The notes: generated from the sequence alone by a model not told the origin. Numbered from the stretch's first letter, positions 9,481 to 17,249 are shown. The stretch: DNA of 64,000 bases from JAAURB01 sp049649525 (GCA_049649525.1 JBARZE010000050.1:124001-188000), one strand, 5' to 3'. A program made the numbers and translations.

Positions 9481-10058
9481 TCAAAACTCTCGTGGTAGCA
9501 ACCGGAAACCCCGGCAAGCTCGAAGAGATACAAGCCTATCTGTGCGATCTCGACGTACAACTGCAACTGAAGCCCCCGGAAATTGAGGTAGAAGAAACCG
9601 GAACGACATTTTTAGAAAATTCGGCCATAAAAGCAATAACCGTTGCTCAAAAGACCGGAAAATGGGCAATTGCGGATGATTCGGGTCTGTCTGTTGCCGC
9701 CCTAGGGGGAGCGCCCGGACTCTATTCAGCTCGCTATGCTGCTACTCCGGCGTTGGCGATCGCACGAGTTCTGAAAGAATTGGAAAATAACCCGAATCGT
9801 CAGGCCCAATTTATCTGTGCGATGAGCATTGCTCGTCCGGATGGTTCAATTGCAGCGCAGGTAGAGGGGTATTGCCCTGGAGAAATCCTCCATAGTCTCC
9901 AAGGAGAAGGCGGATTTGGCTATGATCCAATTTTTTATGTCCCGGCTGAGGGAAAAACATTCGCTCAACTCTCACCAGAACGAAAACAAGCGATCTCTCA
10001 TCGGGGAGTAGCTTTTCAGCAGTTATTGCCTCAATTGAAACAACTGTTGCATCAGTAA
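9477..10058 (+). CDS. rdgB: Non-canonical purine NTP pyrophosphatase (RdgB/HAM1)
   Basis: 193 residues from ATG 9477, which overlaps the TGA of the mutase gene (ATGA). The N-terminal VVATGNPGKLEEI is the nucleotide-binding signature; ADDSGLSVAALGGAPGLYSARYA and GEGGFGYDPIF are the catalytic and binding blocks of the family. It hydrolyses ITP, dITP and XTP to monophosphates, keeping deaminated purines out of nucleic acids. A longer frame starting at 9447 within the mutase gene is rejected because the family starts directly at the VVATGN strand. Confidence 0.95.
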   Translation: MIKTLVVATGNPGKLEEIQAYLCDLDVQLQLKPPEIEVEETGTTFLENSAIKAITVAQKTGKWAIADDSGLSVAALGGAPGLYSARYAATPALAIARVLKELENNPNRQAQFICAMSIARPDGSIAAQVEGYCPGEILHSLQGEGGFGYDPIFYVPAEGKTFAQLSPERKQAISHRGVAFQQLLPQLKQLLHQ

Positions 10059-10124
10059 AGTTCAGAGTAAGGAGTTCAGAAGTTGCAGGATTTAGATTGC
10101 CTGTAACCCCTAGAACTCCTCAAT

Positions 10125-10463
10125 TTAAATCGCTTCTTGATCTCGTTCTCCTGTCCGAATTCGGACAATTTCATTCACAGGAGAGATGAAAATTTTACCA
10201 TCACCAATTTCTCCTGTTCGAGAAGCCGCGACGATTTTGTCAATTACCATATCAGCTTGGTCATTTTCGACAACGATTTCAATCTTGAGTTTCTGTAAGA
10301 ACTCAACGGTATACTCAGAACCTCGATAACGTTCAGTTTGTCCTTTTTGACGACCAAATCCTCTCACTTCAGAAACCGTCATTCCAACGATGCCTGCATT
10401 TACCAGAGCAATTTTAACTTCATCGAGTTTGAATGGCCGGATAATTGCTTCAATCTTTTTCAT
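10125..10463 (-). CDS. glnB: Nitrogen regulatory protein PII
   Basis: 112 residues from ATG 10463, preceded by AGGAG; this is the exact length of cyanobacterial PII and rejects an ATG three codons upstream. The T-loop holds RYRGSEY with Ser49, the residue phosphorylated in cyanobacteria, and Tyr51. GRQKGQ and the C-terminal RTGERDQEA complete the ATP and 2-oxoglutarate site. PII reads the carbon/nitrogen balance and controls targets such as NAGK, PipX and, in cyanobacteria and plants, acetyl-CoA carboxylase. An NtcA palindrome lies 87 bases upstream of the start. Confidence 0.98.
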   Translation of the reverse strand: MKKIEAIIRPFKLDEVKIALVNAGIVGMTVSEVRGFGRQKGQTERYRGSEYTVEFLQKLKIEIVVENDQADMVIDKIVAASRTGEIGDGKIFISPVNEIVRIRTGERDQEAI

Positions 10464-10520
10464 GAGTCTCACTCCTAACGCTTATTATCTCATTACTTCG
10501 CCACAAGGCGTGACACAAAA

Positions 10521-10563
10521 TTGATATCACCGCTAAGCAAAATTAATTTGTAGTGTATGATAC
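10521..10563 (-). promoter_or_regulatory. NtcA-activated glnB promoter (GTA-N8-TAC)
   Basis: A perfect NtcA consensus GTA-N8-TAC occupies 10550-10563. Reading toward glnB, 23 bases separate it from a -10-like TATCAA (10521-10526), close to the 20-24 base spacing known for class II NtcA promoters, where the box replaces the -35 element. NtcA control of glnB is established in other cyanobacteria; binding here is inferred from the match. The predicted transcript would have a leader of about 50 bases. Confidence 0.75.
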
Positions 10564-10815
10564 ACTTGCATCCAAGGTTGATCACAATGGTATAACAATA
10601 GCGTGACTTGAGAAAAGATACCTGACAGTAAAACGGGGATGAACAATGGTTTTGCCCGTCATCAAAACAGGATGAATTGAAAGGATCAATCTTATAATTG
10701 TAAAGTGTTGTTAAAACTAGCCATTTTGGAAACCCATCAATATTCTTGAAATATAAAATAAAGTCCGACGCTAAAATTTTAAAAATATATAGGTAAGACA
10801 TTAAGAGGAACTCCT

Positions 10816-12654
10816 GTGCAACAAAAAACTAAAGTCGCTCCTAAACGTGCTACGGGTGCATTTGCTTTGATCGATAGCCTCATTCGTCATGGGGTGCAGC
10901 ATATTTTTGGGTATCCCGGTGGGGCGATTTTGCCAATTTATGATGCGGTGTATCAAGCAGAAGCCACTGGAGAAGTTCAACATATTTTAGTGCGCCATGA
11001 ACAAGGCGCAAGTCACGCAGCCGATGGCTATGCCCGCGCCACTGGACGAGTGGGGGTTTGTTTCGCTACATCTGGCCCTGGAGCCACAAATTTAGTCACA
11101 GGTATTGCCACAGCCCACATGGACTCCATTCCGATGGTTGTGATCACGGGACAGGTTCCTCGTCCGGCAATTGGGACTGATGCATTCCAAGAAACAGATA
11201 TTTTTGGCATTACTTTACCCATTGTCAAACATTCCTATGTAGTGCGCGATCCCAAGGATATGGCACGAATTGTGGCTGAAGCGTTTCATATTGCCAGTAG
11301 CGGTCGTCCAGGGCCTGTTTTGATTGATATTCCCAAAGATGTGGGGCTAGAGGAATTTGATTATATTCCCGTCAACCCCGGAGAAATTACCTTACCCGGA
11401 TATCGACCGACGGTAAAAGGGCATATGCGTCAAATTAATCAAGCGATTAAATTAATCCGAGCCGCAGAACGTCCTTTGCTGTATGTTGGAGGCGGCGCGA
11501 TCGCGGCCGGGGCGCATGCTGAAATTAAACAACTCGCAGAACACTTTAAGATTCCTGTCACAACAACATTAATGGGGAAAGGTTCGTTTGATGAACATCA
11601 TCCTTTAGCGTTGGGAATGTTGGGAATGCATGGCACCGCTTATGCCAATTTCTCCGTTAGTGAATGTGATTTACTGTTGGCGGTGGGTTCGCGGTTTGAC
11701 GATCGCGTCACTGGGAAACTGGATGAATTTGCCTCCCGCGCTAAAGTCATTCATATTGATATTGATCCAGCCGAAGTCGGTAAAAATCGCATCCCTGATG
11801 TTCCCATTGTGGGAGATGTGCGTCATGTCTTGGTTGAGTTACTGGGGCGTTGTCGAGAATTGGGAGATGGGGTCAACCAGACCCAGACGAAAGCCTGGTT
11901 AGAACGAATTAATCGGTGGCGGCAAGATTATCCTTTAGCAGTACCTCAATACCCAGATCAACTCTCCCCTCAAGAAGTGATTTCGACACTGGCTGAGATG
12001 GCTCCTGATGCCTACTACACAACCGATGTTGGTCAGCACCAGATGTGGTCGGCACAATTTCTCAAAAACGGGCCGCGTCGCTGGATTTCTAGCGCGGGTT
12101 TGGGAACCATGGGATACGGAATTCCGGCTGCGATGGGGGCAAAAGTCGCTTTACCCGACGATCAAGTGATTTGTATTGCGGGGGATGCTAGTGTGCAAAT
12201 GAATATCCAAGAGTTGGGGACTTTGGCACAATATAGTATTGCTGCGAAAACTGTGATTGTTAACAATGGTTGGCAAGGAATGGTGCGTCAGTGGCAACAA
12301 GCTTTCTTTGGTGAACGTTATTCCTCTTCTAATATGGAAGTGGGAATGCCGGACTTTGTTAAGTTGGCTGAAGCTTACGGGGTTAAAGGAATACAGGTGA
12401 CGAGGCGAGAAGATCTTAAAGAGGCGATCGCCGCGATGCTGGCTCATGATGGCCCGGTATTGATGAATGTGATTGTTCACCGAGAGGAAAATTGTTATCC
12501 GATGGTGGCCCCAGGTAAGAGTAATGCTCAGATGTTAGGACTACCCGAATTGAAAAAACTAGAGAAAGCGGCAGAATTAATTTATTGCAGCAGTTGCGAT
12601 ACTAAAAATGTGAGCAGCAGTAATTTCTGCCATGAATGTGGTACAAAGCTATAA
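10816..12654 (+). CDS. ilvB: Acetolactate synthase large subunit with C-terminal zinc ribbon
   Basis: 612 residues starting at GTG 10816. The TPP-enzyme layout is complete: pyrimidine-binding domain with HEQGASHAADGYAR (catalytic Glu), central FAD-like domain, and TPP domain with GDASVQMNIQELGTL and NNGWQGMVRQWQ. It condenses two pyruvates, or pyruvate with 2-oxobutyrate, in branched-chain amino acid synthesis. After the normal end (GLPELKKLEKA) a short tail carries Cys591, Cys594, Cys605 and Cys608 in a CxxC-x10-CxxC zinc ribbon. The tail is in the same open frame, so it is part of the protein. The small subunit ilvN is not nearby. Confidence 0.95.
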   Translation: MQQKTKVAPKRATGAFALIDSLIRHGVQHIFGYPGGAILPIYDAVYQAEATGEVQHILVRHEQGASHAADGYARATGRVGVCFATSGPGATNLVTGIATAHMDSIPMVVITGQVPRPAIGTDAFQETDIFGITLPIVKHSYVVRDPKDMARIVAEAFHIASSGRPGPVLIDIPKDVGLEEFDYIPVNPGEITLPGYRPTVKGHMRQINQAIKLIRAAERPLLYVGGGAIAAGAHAEIKQLAEHFKIPVTTTLMGKGSFDEHHPLALGMLGMHGTAYANFSVSECDLLLAVGSRFDDRVTGKLDEFASRAKVIHIDIDPAEVGKNRIPDVPIVGDVRHVLVELLGRCRELGDGVNQTQTKAWLERINRWRQDYPLAVPQYPDQLSPQEVISTLAEMAPDAYYTTDVGQHQMWSAQFLKNGPRRWISSAGLGTMGYGIPAAMGAKVALPDDQVICIAGDASVQMNIQELGTLAQYSIAAKTVIVNNGWQGMVRQWQQAFFGERYSSSNMEVGMPDFVKLAEAYGVKGIQVTRREDLKEAIAAMLAHDGPVLMNVIVHREENCYPMVAPGKSNAQMLGLPELKKLEKAAELIYCSSCDTKNVSSSNFCHECGTKL

Positions 12655-12689
12655 TTTGCTTGATTCTAAAATTTCACTTCATTTTTTAT

Positions 12690-12724
12690 CCTACCTTTTT
12701 CAACAATTAAAGGTAGGTTTTTTT
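12690..12724 (+). terminator. Intrinsic terminator of ilvB
   Basis: CCTACCTTT (12690-12698) and AAAGGTAGG (12709-12717) form a perfect 9-bp stem with a ten-base loop, followed by seven T. It begins 35 bases after the ilvB stop. Confidence 0.9.
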
Positions 12725-12866
12725 ATGTTTGGCATTGAGAAAATATACCACACCAGGCACAGAGGAACACAGAGAAGAAATGTTGTTAAAAAGTATAGCA
12801 GTACGCAGATAAGGCGCGGATATTTCTATATTTTGGAATTATTCAATAGTTTACTATTGCCTAGCA

Positions 12867-14228
12867 TTATGATTCTTTCATTTCCCACCAAGCTCTCATT
12901 TTCCCTGGATTAAATAGTCCTTTGGGATCGACTTGTTGTTTAAATTGTAACTGTTCTAAATTAATGGTTTTCATCCCACCATCTTCTAAAATATAGGTAT
13001 GAGGATTAAAGATAACTGCGCCTTTTTCTTCGTGATAATTAATGATTTCATTCAGTCTTTCTGCGGTGGTGAATTGAACAATTTGTAAACCAATGGCATG
13101 GAGTTTTCCTTGCAGTTTTACAAATTCTAAATGCATCATTACTTCTTCTCCAAAATGATCGTAACAATGTTCTATTAATTTTAATTCTGGATCGTCCGGA
13201 AATAACGTTTGTAAATAAGTTAAATTGGAATCAACGCTGCGAGCGTGTAATGTTGTATGATTCCAGGTTAATTCTAAAATAGGAGTTCTTTTATTACTAT
13301 CTTGCTCAGATTTTTGATAACAAATTTCACCGTTAAATTCTTTAACTAATTCTTGAAATGGTTCTAAACTGGGCTGAGCAATCATTAATAATGCAACGGA
13401 TTTTTGTTCTGGGATAATATCTTTATATGTGGCAAAATAACTCGGAATGGGAGGAGCACAAACACAAACTAATTTCTTAATAATACCATCCGATTCTCCT
13501 AATACTTGAGCGAATTGAGCCGCCGTCATAAATTGATCGAAAGTAACAATTAATTCTGTCCAAGAATAAGCAGGAGCGAGGGGAATTTCTAACTGAGTAA
13601 TAACCCCATTCGTTCCGTAAGCATGATTAACTTTTTGGACATCATCTCCTCGTAATTCTATCACTCGCGGCTCCTGTTCTAATGTTACAACTCGAACAGC
13701 ATGAAGATTACCTCTATCGCGTAATTGTCCATAAGTAATTGAACCAATTCCGCCACTTCCACCCTCAATAAACCCGCCAATTGTTGCAGTCCGATAAGTC
13801 GAAGGAACCATGCGTAATTCCCATCCTTGTTGACGGGATATTTTATCAAAAGCAGCCATTTTTATTCCCGGTTCAACACAGGCTAATCCAGGTTTAATGG
13901 AGTGAATTTGATTCATTTGAGATAAGTCTAAAATTACCCCACCGGACAACGGAATGCATTGCCCATAATTCCCCGTGCCTGCCCCTCTGACTGTTAATGG
14001 AACCTGATATTTTACGCAGGTTTGAGCCACTTTTAACACCTCTGCTTCGCTCTTTGGGCGAACGACTAAATCTCCTATTTTATCTTGTAGAATAGGCTGT
14101 AAAACAGGGCTAAAGTGATAATAATCTTGAGACAGTTTTTTAACCTGAACTGGATCGCGAATGAGATCTAATTCACTTAATTCTGCAGTAATTAAATCCC
14201 AGTCAAATTTTGAGGAAGTGGTGGTCAT
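12867..14228 (-). CDS. FAD-binding oxidoreductase (PCMH type, GlcD-like)
   Basis: 453 residues. The first half is an FAD-binding PCMH domain: VVRPKSEAEVLKVAQ, RGAGTGNYGQCIPLSGGVILDLSQMN for the FAD pyrophosphate site, and TIGGFIEGGSGGIGS. The C-terminal half is a linker and substrate-binding region ending FNPGKMRAW. These proteins oxidise hydroxyacids or sugars such as glycolate or lactate, but the exact substrate is unknown; the protein lacks the iron-sulfur domain of fused relatives. It has its own direction relative to ilvB (convergent), with a small hypothetical gene directly upstream on the same strand (11 bases apart), so the two may form an operon. Confidence 0.85.
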   Translation of the reverse strand: MTTTSSKFDWDLITAELSELDLIRDPVQVKKLSQDYYHFSPVLQPILQDKIGDLVVRPKSEAEVLKVAQTCVKYQVPLTVRGAGTGNYGQCIPLSGGVILDLSQMNQIHSIKPGLACVEPGIKMAAFDKISRQQGWELRMVPSTYRTATIGGFIEGGSGGIGSITYGQLRDRGNLHAVRVVTLEQEPRVIELRGDDVQKVNHAYGTNGVITQLEIPLAPAYSWTELIVTFDQFMTAAQFAQVLGESDGIIKKLVCVCAPPIPSYFATYKDIIPEQKSVALLMIAQPSLEPFQELVKEFNGEICYQKSEQDSNKRTPILELTWNHTTLHARSVDSNLTYLQTLFPDDPELKLIEHCYDHFGEEVMMHLEFVKLQGKLHAIGLQIVQFTTAERLNEIINYHEEKGAVIFNPHTYILEDGGMKTINLEQLQFKQQVDPKGLFNPGKMRAWWEMKES

Positions 14229-14239
14229 AATAATTACAT

Positions 14240-14923
14240 TTAATAATTGTATTCTAAAACATAAAAAATTTGAGAATCTGTTAAATCAGAAGGAATTTCA
14301 AAGTCTCCTAATACAGTCGCTAATTCAATCCGTCGCCAATATCTTCCTTGTTTATCTTGACGAACTTCGCCATTTTTCCAGTCGTCGAAACTCTCTTCAG
14401 AAAAACAGGCATTTGCACACAACCATTGATGATTCACGGTCCATTGATCTAGACTAGCTGCTATCGGTTTATCTGTGACTAATTGAGATGAGCTAACTAA
14501 TGGCGTTTGAGAATTTGCCGAGGAATTTAAGTAATCACATAATTGACTGACTAAATGATAAAGATGAGTGATATTTGCACTCGTAAATTGTTGATTAGTT
14601 TGAATTTCTCCGAGTTGTTGCTCAATGGTCTGTTGAGATTGTTGCTGATGTTCTAAAATCTGATTTAAATCCGTTGTCGTTAGTTTTAAATCACTTTTTT
14701 CAGTGCTTTCTGAAACTGAAGTAGAGTCTTCAGAAATAGCTGAATCAACCGCAGAATAACGTTCAAGTCCAAGACAAAGTAACTCAATTAAAGTAGGAGA
14801 AATTTGAGGTCGTTTGCTGCGGGAATTTATTTTAGCGTTATTTGCGATCGCAATTGCTTCAATTTTCTCATACAACGATTGGGGGACTCGAAGACTGCAT
14901 CGAATAAAATCACTCTCTGCCAT
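14240..14923 (-). CDS. Conserved hypothetical protein with RHH-like N-terminus
   Basis: About 227 residues. I do not recognise the family. Residues 1-55 (SDFIRCSLRVPQSLYEKIEAIA) resemble a ribbon-helix-helix segment: a polar strand followed by two helices. The middle (about 90-130) is Gln-rich and heptad-like, suggesting a coiled coil. The C-terminus GRYWRRIELATVLGDFEIP is a compact conserved-looking block. ATG 14923 is chosen over an upstream TTG because the RHH-like strand begins just after it. It sits 11 bases upstream of the FAD oxidoreductase gene and may be co-transcribed with it. Confidence 0.55.
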   Translation of the reverse strand: MAESDFIRCSLRVPQSLYEKIEAIAIANNAKINSRSKRPQISPTLIELLCLGLERYSAVDSAISEDSTSVSESTEKSDLKLTTTDLNQILEHQQQSQQTIEQQLGEIQTNQQFTSANITHLYHLVSQLCDYLNSSANSQTPLVSSSQLVTDKPIAASLDQWTVNHQWLCANACFSEESFDDWKNGEVRQDKQGRYWRRIELATVLGDFEIPSDLTDSQIFYVLEYNY

Positions 14924-15069
14924 GGGCACTGACTCAAACACCAAGCTGTTTTTCTCTGCTTTTAATTGTATCTAATTTTTAGGCTAATATCTTCTTGAGA
15001 TAGAGAAAAAGTAATGAATGAGTCCGGCTCTTGAGATGGGCGATTTTAATTCCTAATTTTAACTCTTAA

Positions 15070-15777
15070 TTAATTCACCCCACTCATCAGTTCATCATAT
15101 TTACGGCGAACAGTTTGGATATCTTGCCACATCAGCCATTTTGGTTTGTTTTGTTCACGCGAGGGGTTACGGAGTAAATACGCCGGGTGAAAAATTGGCA
15201 TACATAAACGTTGGTTCCATTCCATCCATTCACCGCGAATTTTAGTAATGCCTCGTTTATCTCCAATTAACGACTTAACAGCAGTCGCTCCGGTTAGTAA
15301 GATAATTTTAGGATTAATCAGACGAATTTGCTCGAGTAAATAAGGTTTACAAGCCTCTAACTCAGATGCATTGGGTGTACGATTATTCGGAGGACGGCAG
15401 CGAATGGCATTAGAAATATATACTTCTTTTTCTGTACTCAATTCTACCGCAGCGAGAATTTTATCCAGGAGTTGTCCAGATCTTCCGACAAAAGGCAAGC
15501 CTTGTTCATCTTCATTTTGTCCCGGTGCTTCCCCAATAATCATAATCGCAGCTTCAGGGTTACCGCGCCCAATAACGGCATGAGTTCGATGCTGACCGAG
15601 TTCGCAGCGTTGACATTGGTTACAATGATGACTGATTTGTTCTATTGTTTGGTAAGTTCCCGTTGGAATCGGAATATTGGCATCAGTCGGAATTGTGTCA
15701 GAGTCAATAGCGGAATTTTGGGTCGAATTATCAGATCCCTTAGGAGTGAATAAATTAAGTTGTTGATCGTCAGACAT
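15070..15777 (-). CDS. Uracil-DNA glycosylase, family 4 (4Fe-4S)
   Basis: 235 residues. Four cysteines fit the cluster of family 4 enzymes: CNQCQRC near residue 55, then CRPPNN and CKPYL about 17 apart. Motif A GEAPGQNEDEQGLPFVGRSG and motif B HPAYLLRNP are intact. The enzyme removes uracil from DNA made by cytosine deamination. The first 45 residues are acidic and poorly conserved, as is common in cyanobacterial members. It is divergent from the aroF regulatory region. Confidence 0.93.
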   Translation of the reverse strand: MSDDQQLNLFTPKGSDNSTQNSAIDSDTIPTDANIPIPTGTYQTIEQISHHCNQCQRCELGQHRTHAVIGRGNPEAAIMIIGEAPGQNEDEQGLPFVGRSGQLLDKILAAVELSTEKEVYISNAIRCRPPNNRTPNASELEACKPYLLEQIRLINPKIILLTGATAVKSLIGDKRGITKIRGEWMEWNQRLCMPIFHPAYLLRNPSREQNKPKWLMWQDIQTVRRKYDELMSGVN

Positions 15778-15960
15778 GAATAATTGAGGAGATAAACGGT
15801 GCTTCGATCGCGGCGATCGTCTTGATTTAGCCTAGGTCTAGACTTTAACAGTTGTCCGGCCAGAGTTCAACTGCAGCGATGAAATTTTAATCATCTTTGT
15901 TGTCTAGCACTATTATAATGACCCTGAATATTATATGGCTCAATCACCTGAGAAATAGGG

Positions 15961-15989
15961 TTGACTTTGTCGCAACAGTTTGCTAGGTT
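15961..15989 (+). promoter_or_regulatory. Sigma70-type promoter for the aroF leader
   Basis: TTGACT (15961-15966) and TAGGTT (15984-15989) are separated by exactly 17 bases. The predicted start near 15996 gives the first leader ORF a 5' leader of about 28 bases. No other convincing promoter is seen between here and aroF, so both attenuators probably lie on one transcript of about 340 leader bases. This is inference from consensus match only. Confidence 0.65.
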
Positions 15990-16023
15990 AAATCTAAGAG
16001 TAATTCAAACCAGCAATACATTA

Positions 16024-16080
16024 ATGCTTACCCAGAATCGCTATTTTTATTATTGGTTTAGCAAGGTTCACCGAGAGTGA
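16024..16080 (+). CDS. aroF leader peptide 1 (aromatic-rich)
   Basis: An 18-codon ORF, MLTQNRYFYYWFSKVHRE, with six consecutive aromatic codons (Tyr-Phe-Tyr-Tyr-Trp-Phe, 16042-16059). It starts about 28 bases after the predicted transcription start and ends inside the 5' half of a long hairpin (16065-16112). This is the design of a ribosome-mediated attenuation leader: scarcity of any charged aromatic tRNA stalls the ribosome before the hairpin, while a ribosome at the stop codon covers the hairpin's 5' arm. No clear Shine-Dalgarno is seen, which is common in cyanobacteria. The peptide itself probably has no function. Confidence 0.8.
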   Translation: MLTQNRYFYYWFSKVHRE

Positions 16081-16137
16081 GTCCAGCTTTCCATGGCAAC
16101 TCTAGGTGAACCGCAGACCAGATCGCTGCGGTTTTTT
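16065..16137 (+). promoter_or_regulatory. aroF attenuator 1: antiterminator and terminator hairpins
   Basis: Antiterminator: GGTTCACC (16065-16072) pairs with GGTGAACC (16105-16112), continued inward by AGAGT (16074-16078)/ACTCT (16099-16103) and CCA/TGG. Terminator: AACCGCAG (16109-16116) pairs with CTGCGGTT (16126-16133), with a T-run to 16137. The two share AACC (16109-16112), so they exclude each other. A stalled ribosome on the aromatic codons leaves the antiterminator free; a ribosome that reaches the stop at 16078-16080 blocks its 5' arm and the terminator forms. Confidence 0.8.
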
Positions 16138-16187
16138 GATGTTAAACTCCCAAACTTAAACTCTCAAACCCCTTTGATGGCACAGTA

Positions 16188-16250
16188 ATGACTCAATTTA
16201 GTTTTTGGTTTTATGGCTATTATTTTTGGAACTTTACAGGTTCCGGGTAA
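16188..16250 (+). CDS. aroF leader peptide 2 (aromatic-rich)
   Basis: A 20-codon ORF, MTQFSFWFYGYYFWNFTGSG, with ten aromatic residues (five Phe, three Tyr, two Trp). Every Phe codon is TTT and every Tyr codon TAT. It begins 51 bases after the first attenuator's T-run and its stop at 16248-16250 sits at the end of regulatory segment 2. It is a second, independent attenuation leader of the classical type. It was found by reading the three frames of the aroF leader and is too short for normal gene callers. Confidence 0.85.
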   Translation: MTQFSFWFYGYYFWNFTGSG

Positions 16251-16305
16251 GCCATTGTGCTGGTTTTTCTCTCACCCGGAACTTTACACAGGTTTCGGGT
16301 TTTTT
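16228..16305 (+). promoter_or_regulatory. aroF attenuator 2: four-segment switch with intrinsic terminator
   Basis: Segment 1 GGAAC (16228-16232), segment 2 GTTCCGGGT (16240-16248), segment 3 ACCCGGAAC (16274-16282), segment 4 GTTTCGGGT (16292-16300). Pairing 1:2 gives 5 bp; 2:3 gives a perfect 9-bp antiterminator; 3:4 gives a 9-bp terminator stem with one G-T pair followed by six T (16300-16305). A ribosome stalled on Tyr/Phe/Trp codons up to about 16226 covers segment 1 and leaves 2 free to pair with 3. A ribosome at the leader stop covers segment 2, so 3:4 terminates. This is the trp/phe attenuator plan. Confidence 0.88.
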
Positions 16306-16339
16306 ATTGACTAATTCATTTCAACCGGATCAATATCTC

Positions 16340-17194
16340 ATGTCTGATACAAAACTCGTCTCCAAGTCTGATGCAGTTCAACAAAGCGTAATTAAGATCA
16401 ATTCTCAAATTCGAGTCGGGGGCCAAGAATTATTAATCATTGGCGGCCCTTGTACCGTCGAAAGCCTGGATCAGATGGATACTGTCGCCTCTCATCTTTC
16501 CACAATTCCTGTTCAACTGTTGCGCGGTGGTGTTCATAAACCTCGGACTTCTCCTTATTCCTTCCAAGGTCTCGGCCCGGAAGGAATTACTATTTTTCAG
16601 CAAGTTCGCCAACGCTACAATATCCCATTCGTGACTGAGGTGATGTCTATTCCTCAACTCGATGCCATTGTTGATGCAGCCGATGTCGTGCAAATTGGTA
16701 GTCGGAATATGCAGAACTTCGAGTTACTCAAAGCCGTCGGACAGGTGAAAAAACCCGTCATTCTTAAACGGGGTCTATCAGCCACTTTGCAAGAATTTCT
16801 CCTGGCGGCAGAATATATTCTCAGTGGGGGTAATTCTCAGGTGATACTCTGTGAACGAGGTATTCGCAGCTTCGATACCCATACCCGTAATGTACTCGAT
16901 ATAGGGGCTGTGGTTGCGCTTAAACAGTTAACTCATCTTCCGGTGATTGTCGATCCGTCTCATGCGGCAGGCAAACGAGAATTAGTCAGCAATTTAGCCA
17001 AAGCAGCGGTGGCAGCCGGGGCCGATGGGGTGATGATTGAATGTCATCCCCAACCGGAAAAGTCAGTTTCTGATGCCAGACAAGCTTTATCTCTGGCTGA
17101 GATGACAACGTTAGTCACTGAGTTACGTCCTGTTGCCACGGCTGTTGGACGGTGTATCGTTGAGGCTGCACCCATCAATTTATCCGCAGCATGA
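16340..17194 (+). CDS. aroF: 3-deoxy-7-phosphoheptulonate synthase (DAHP synthase, type I beta)
   Basis: 284 residues from ATG 16340. IIGGPCTVES, LRGGVHKPRTSPYSFQG, VILKRGLSAT, ERGIRSF, and VDPSHAAGKRE are the blocks of the AroA-beta/KDO8P synthase-related DAHP synthases, including the metal-ligand Cys, His and Asp. It condenses PEP and erythrose 4-phosphate, the entry to the shikimate pathway. A longer open frame from 16205 is rejected because it would translate through the attenuator. The gene lacks an ACT-type regulatory extension, so control may rest on the two leader attenuators (16024-16305). aroB, the next pathway step, is at 44307-45398. Confidence 0.96.
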   Translation: MSDTKLVSKSDAVQQSVIKINSQIRVGGQELLIIGGPCTVESLDQMDTVASHLSTIPVQLLRGGVHKPRTSPYSFQGLGPEGITIFQQVRQRYNIPFVTEVMSIPQLDAIVDAADVVQIGSRNMQNFELLKAVGQVKKPVILKRGLSATLQEFLLAAEYILSGGNSQVILCERGIRSFDTHTRNVLDIGAVVALKQLTHLPVIVDPSHAAGKRELVSNLAKAAVAAGADGVMIECHPQPEKSVSDARQALSLAEMTTLVTELRPVATAVGRCIVEAAPINLSAA

Positions 17195-17249
17195 TTATAC
17201 AGATTAATTAGGGGGTGTATCCACGATGCATCCCAGCCATAAATTTTAA

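Noticed and set aside
10600..10815. Possible branched-chain leader peptide before ilvB (short ORF with Val, Leu, Ile)
   Set aside because: Only nine codons, and no terminator hairpin with a T-run follows.
16065..16112. GGTTCACC..GGTGAACC stem read as part of a glnA-type glutamine riboswitch
   Set aside because: The conserved GGAAGUAGG segment of that riboswitch is absent; the aromatic leader explains the stem better.
16205..16339. Upstream extension of the aroF frame
   Set aside because: It would be translated through the attenuator terminator, and the family starts at MSDTK at 16340.
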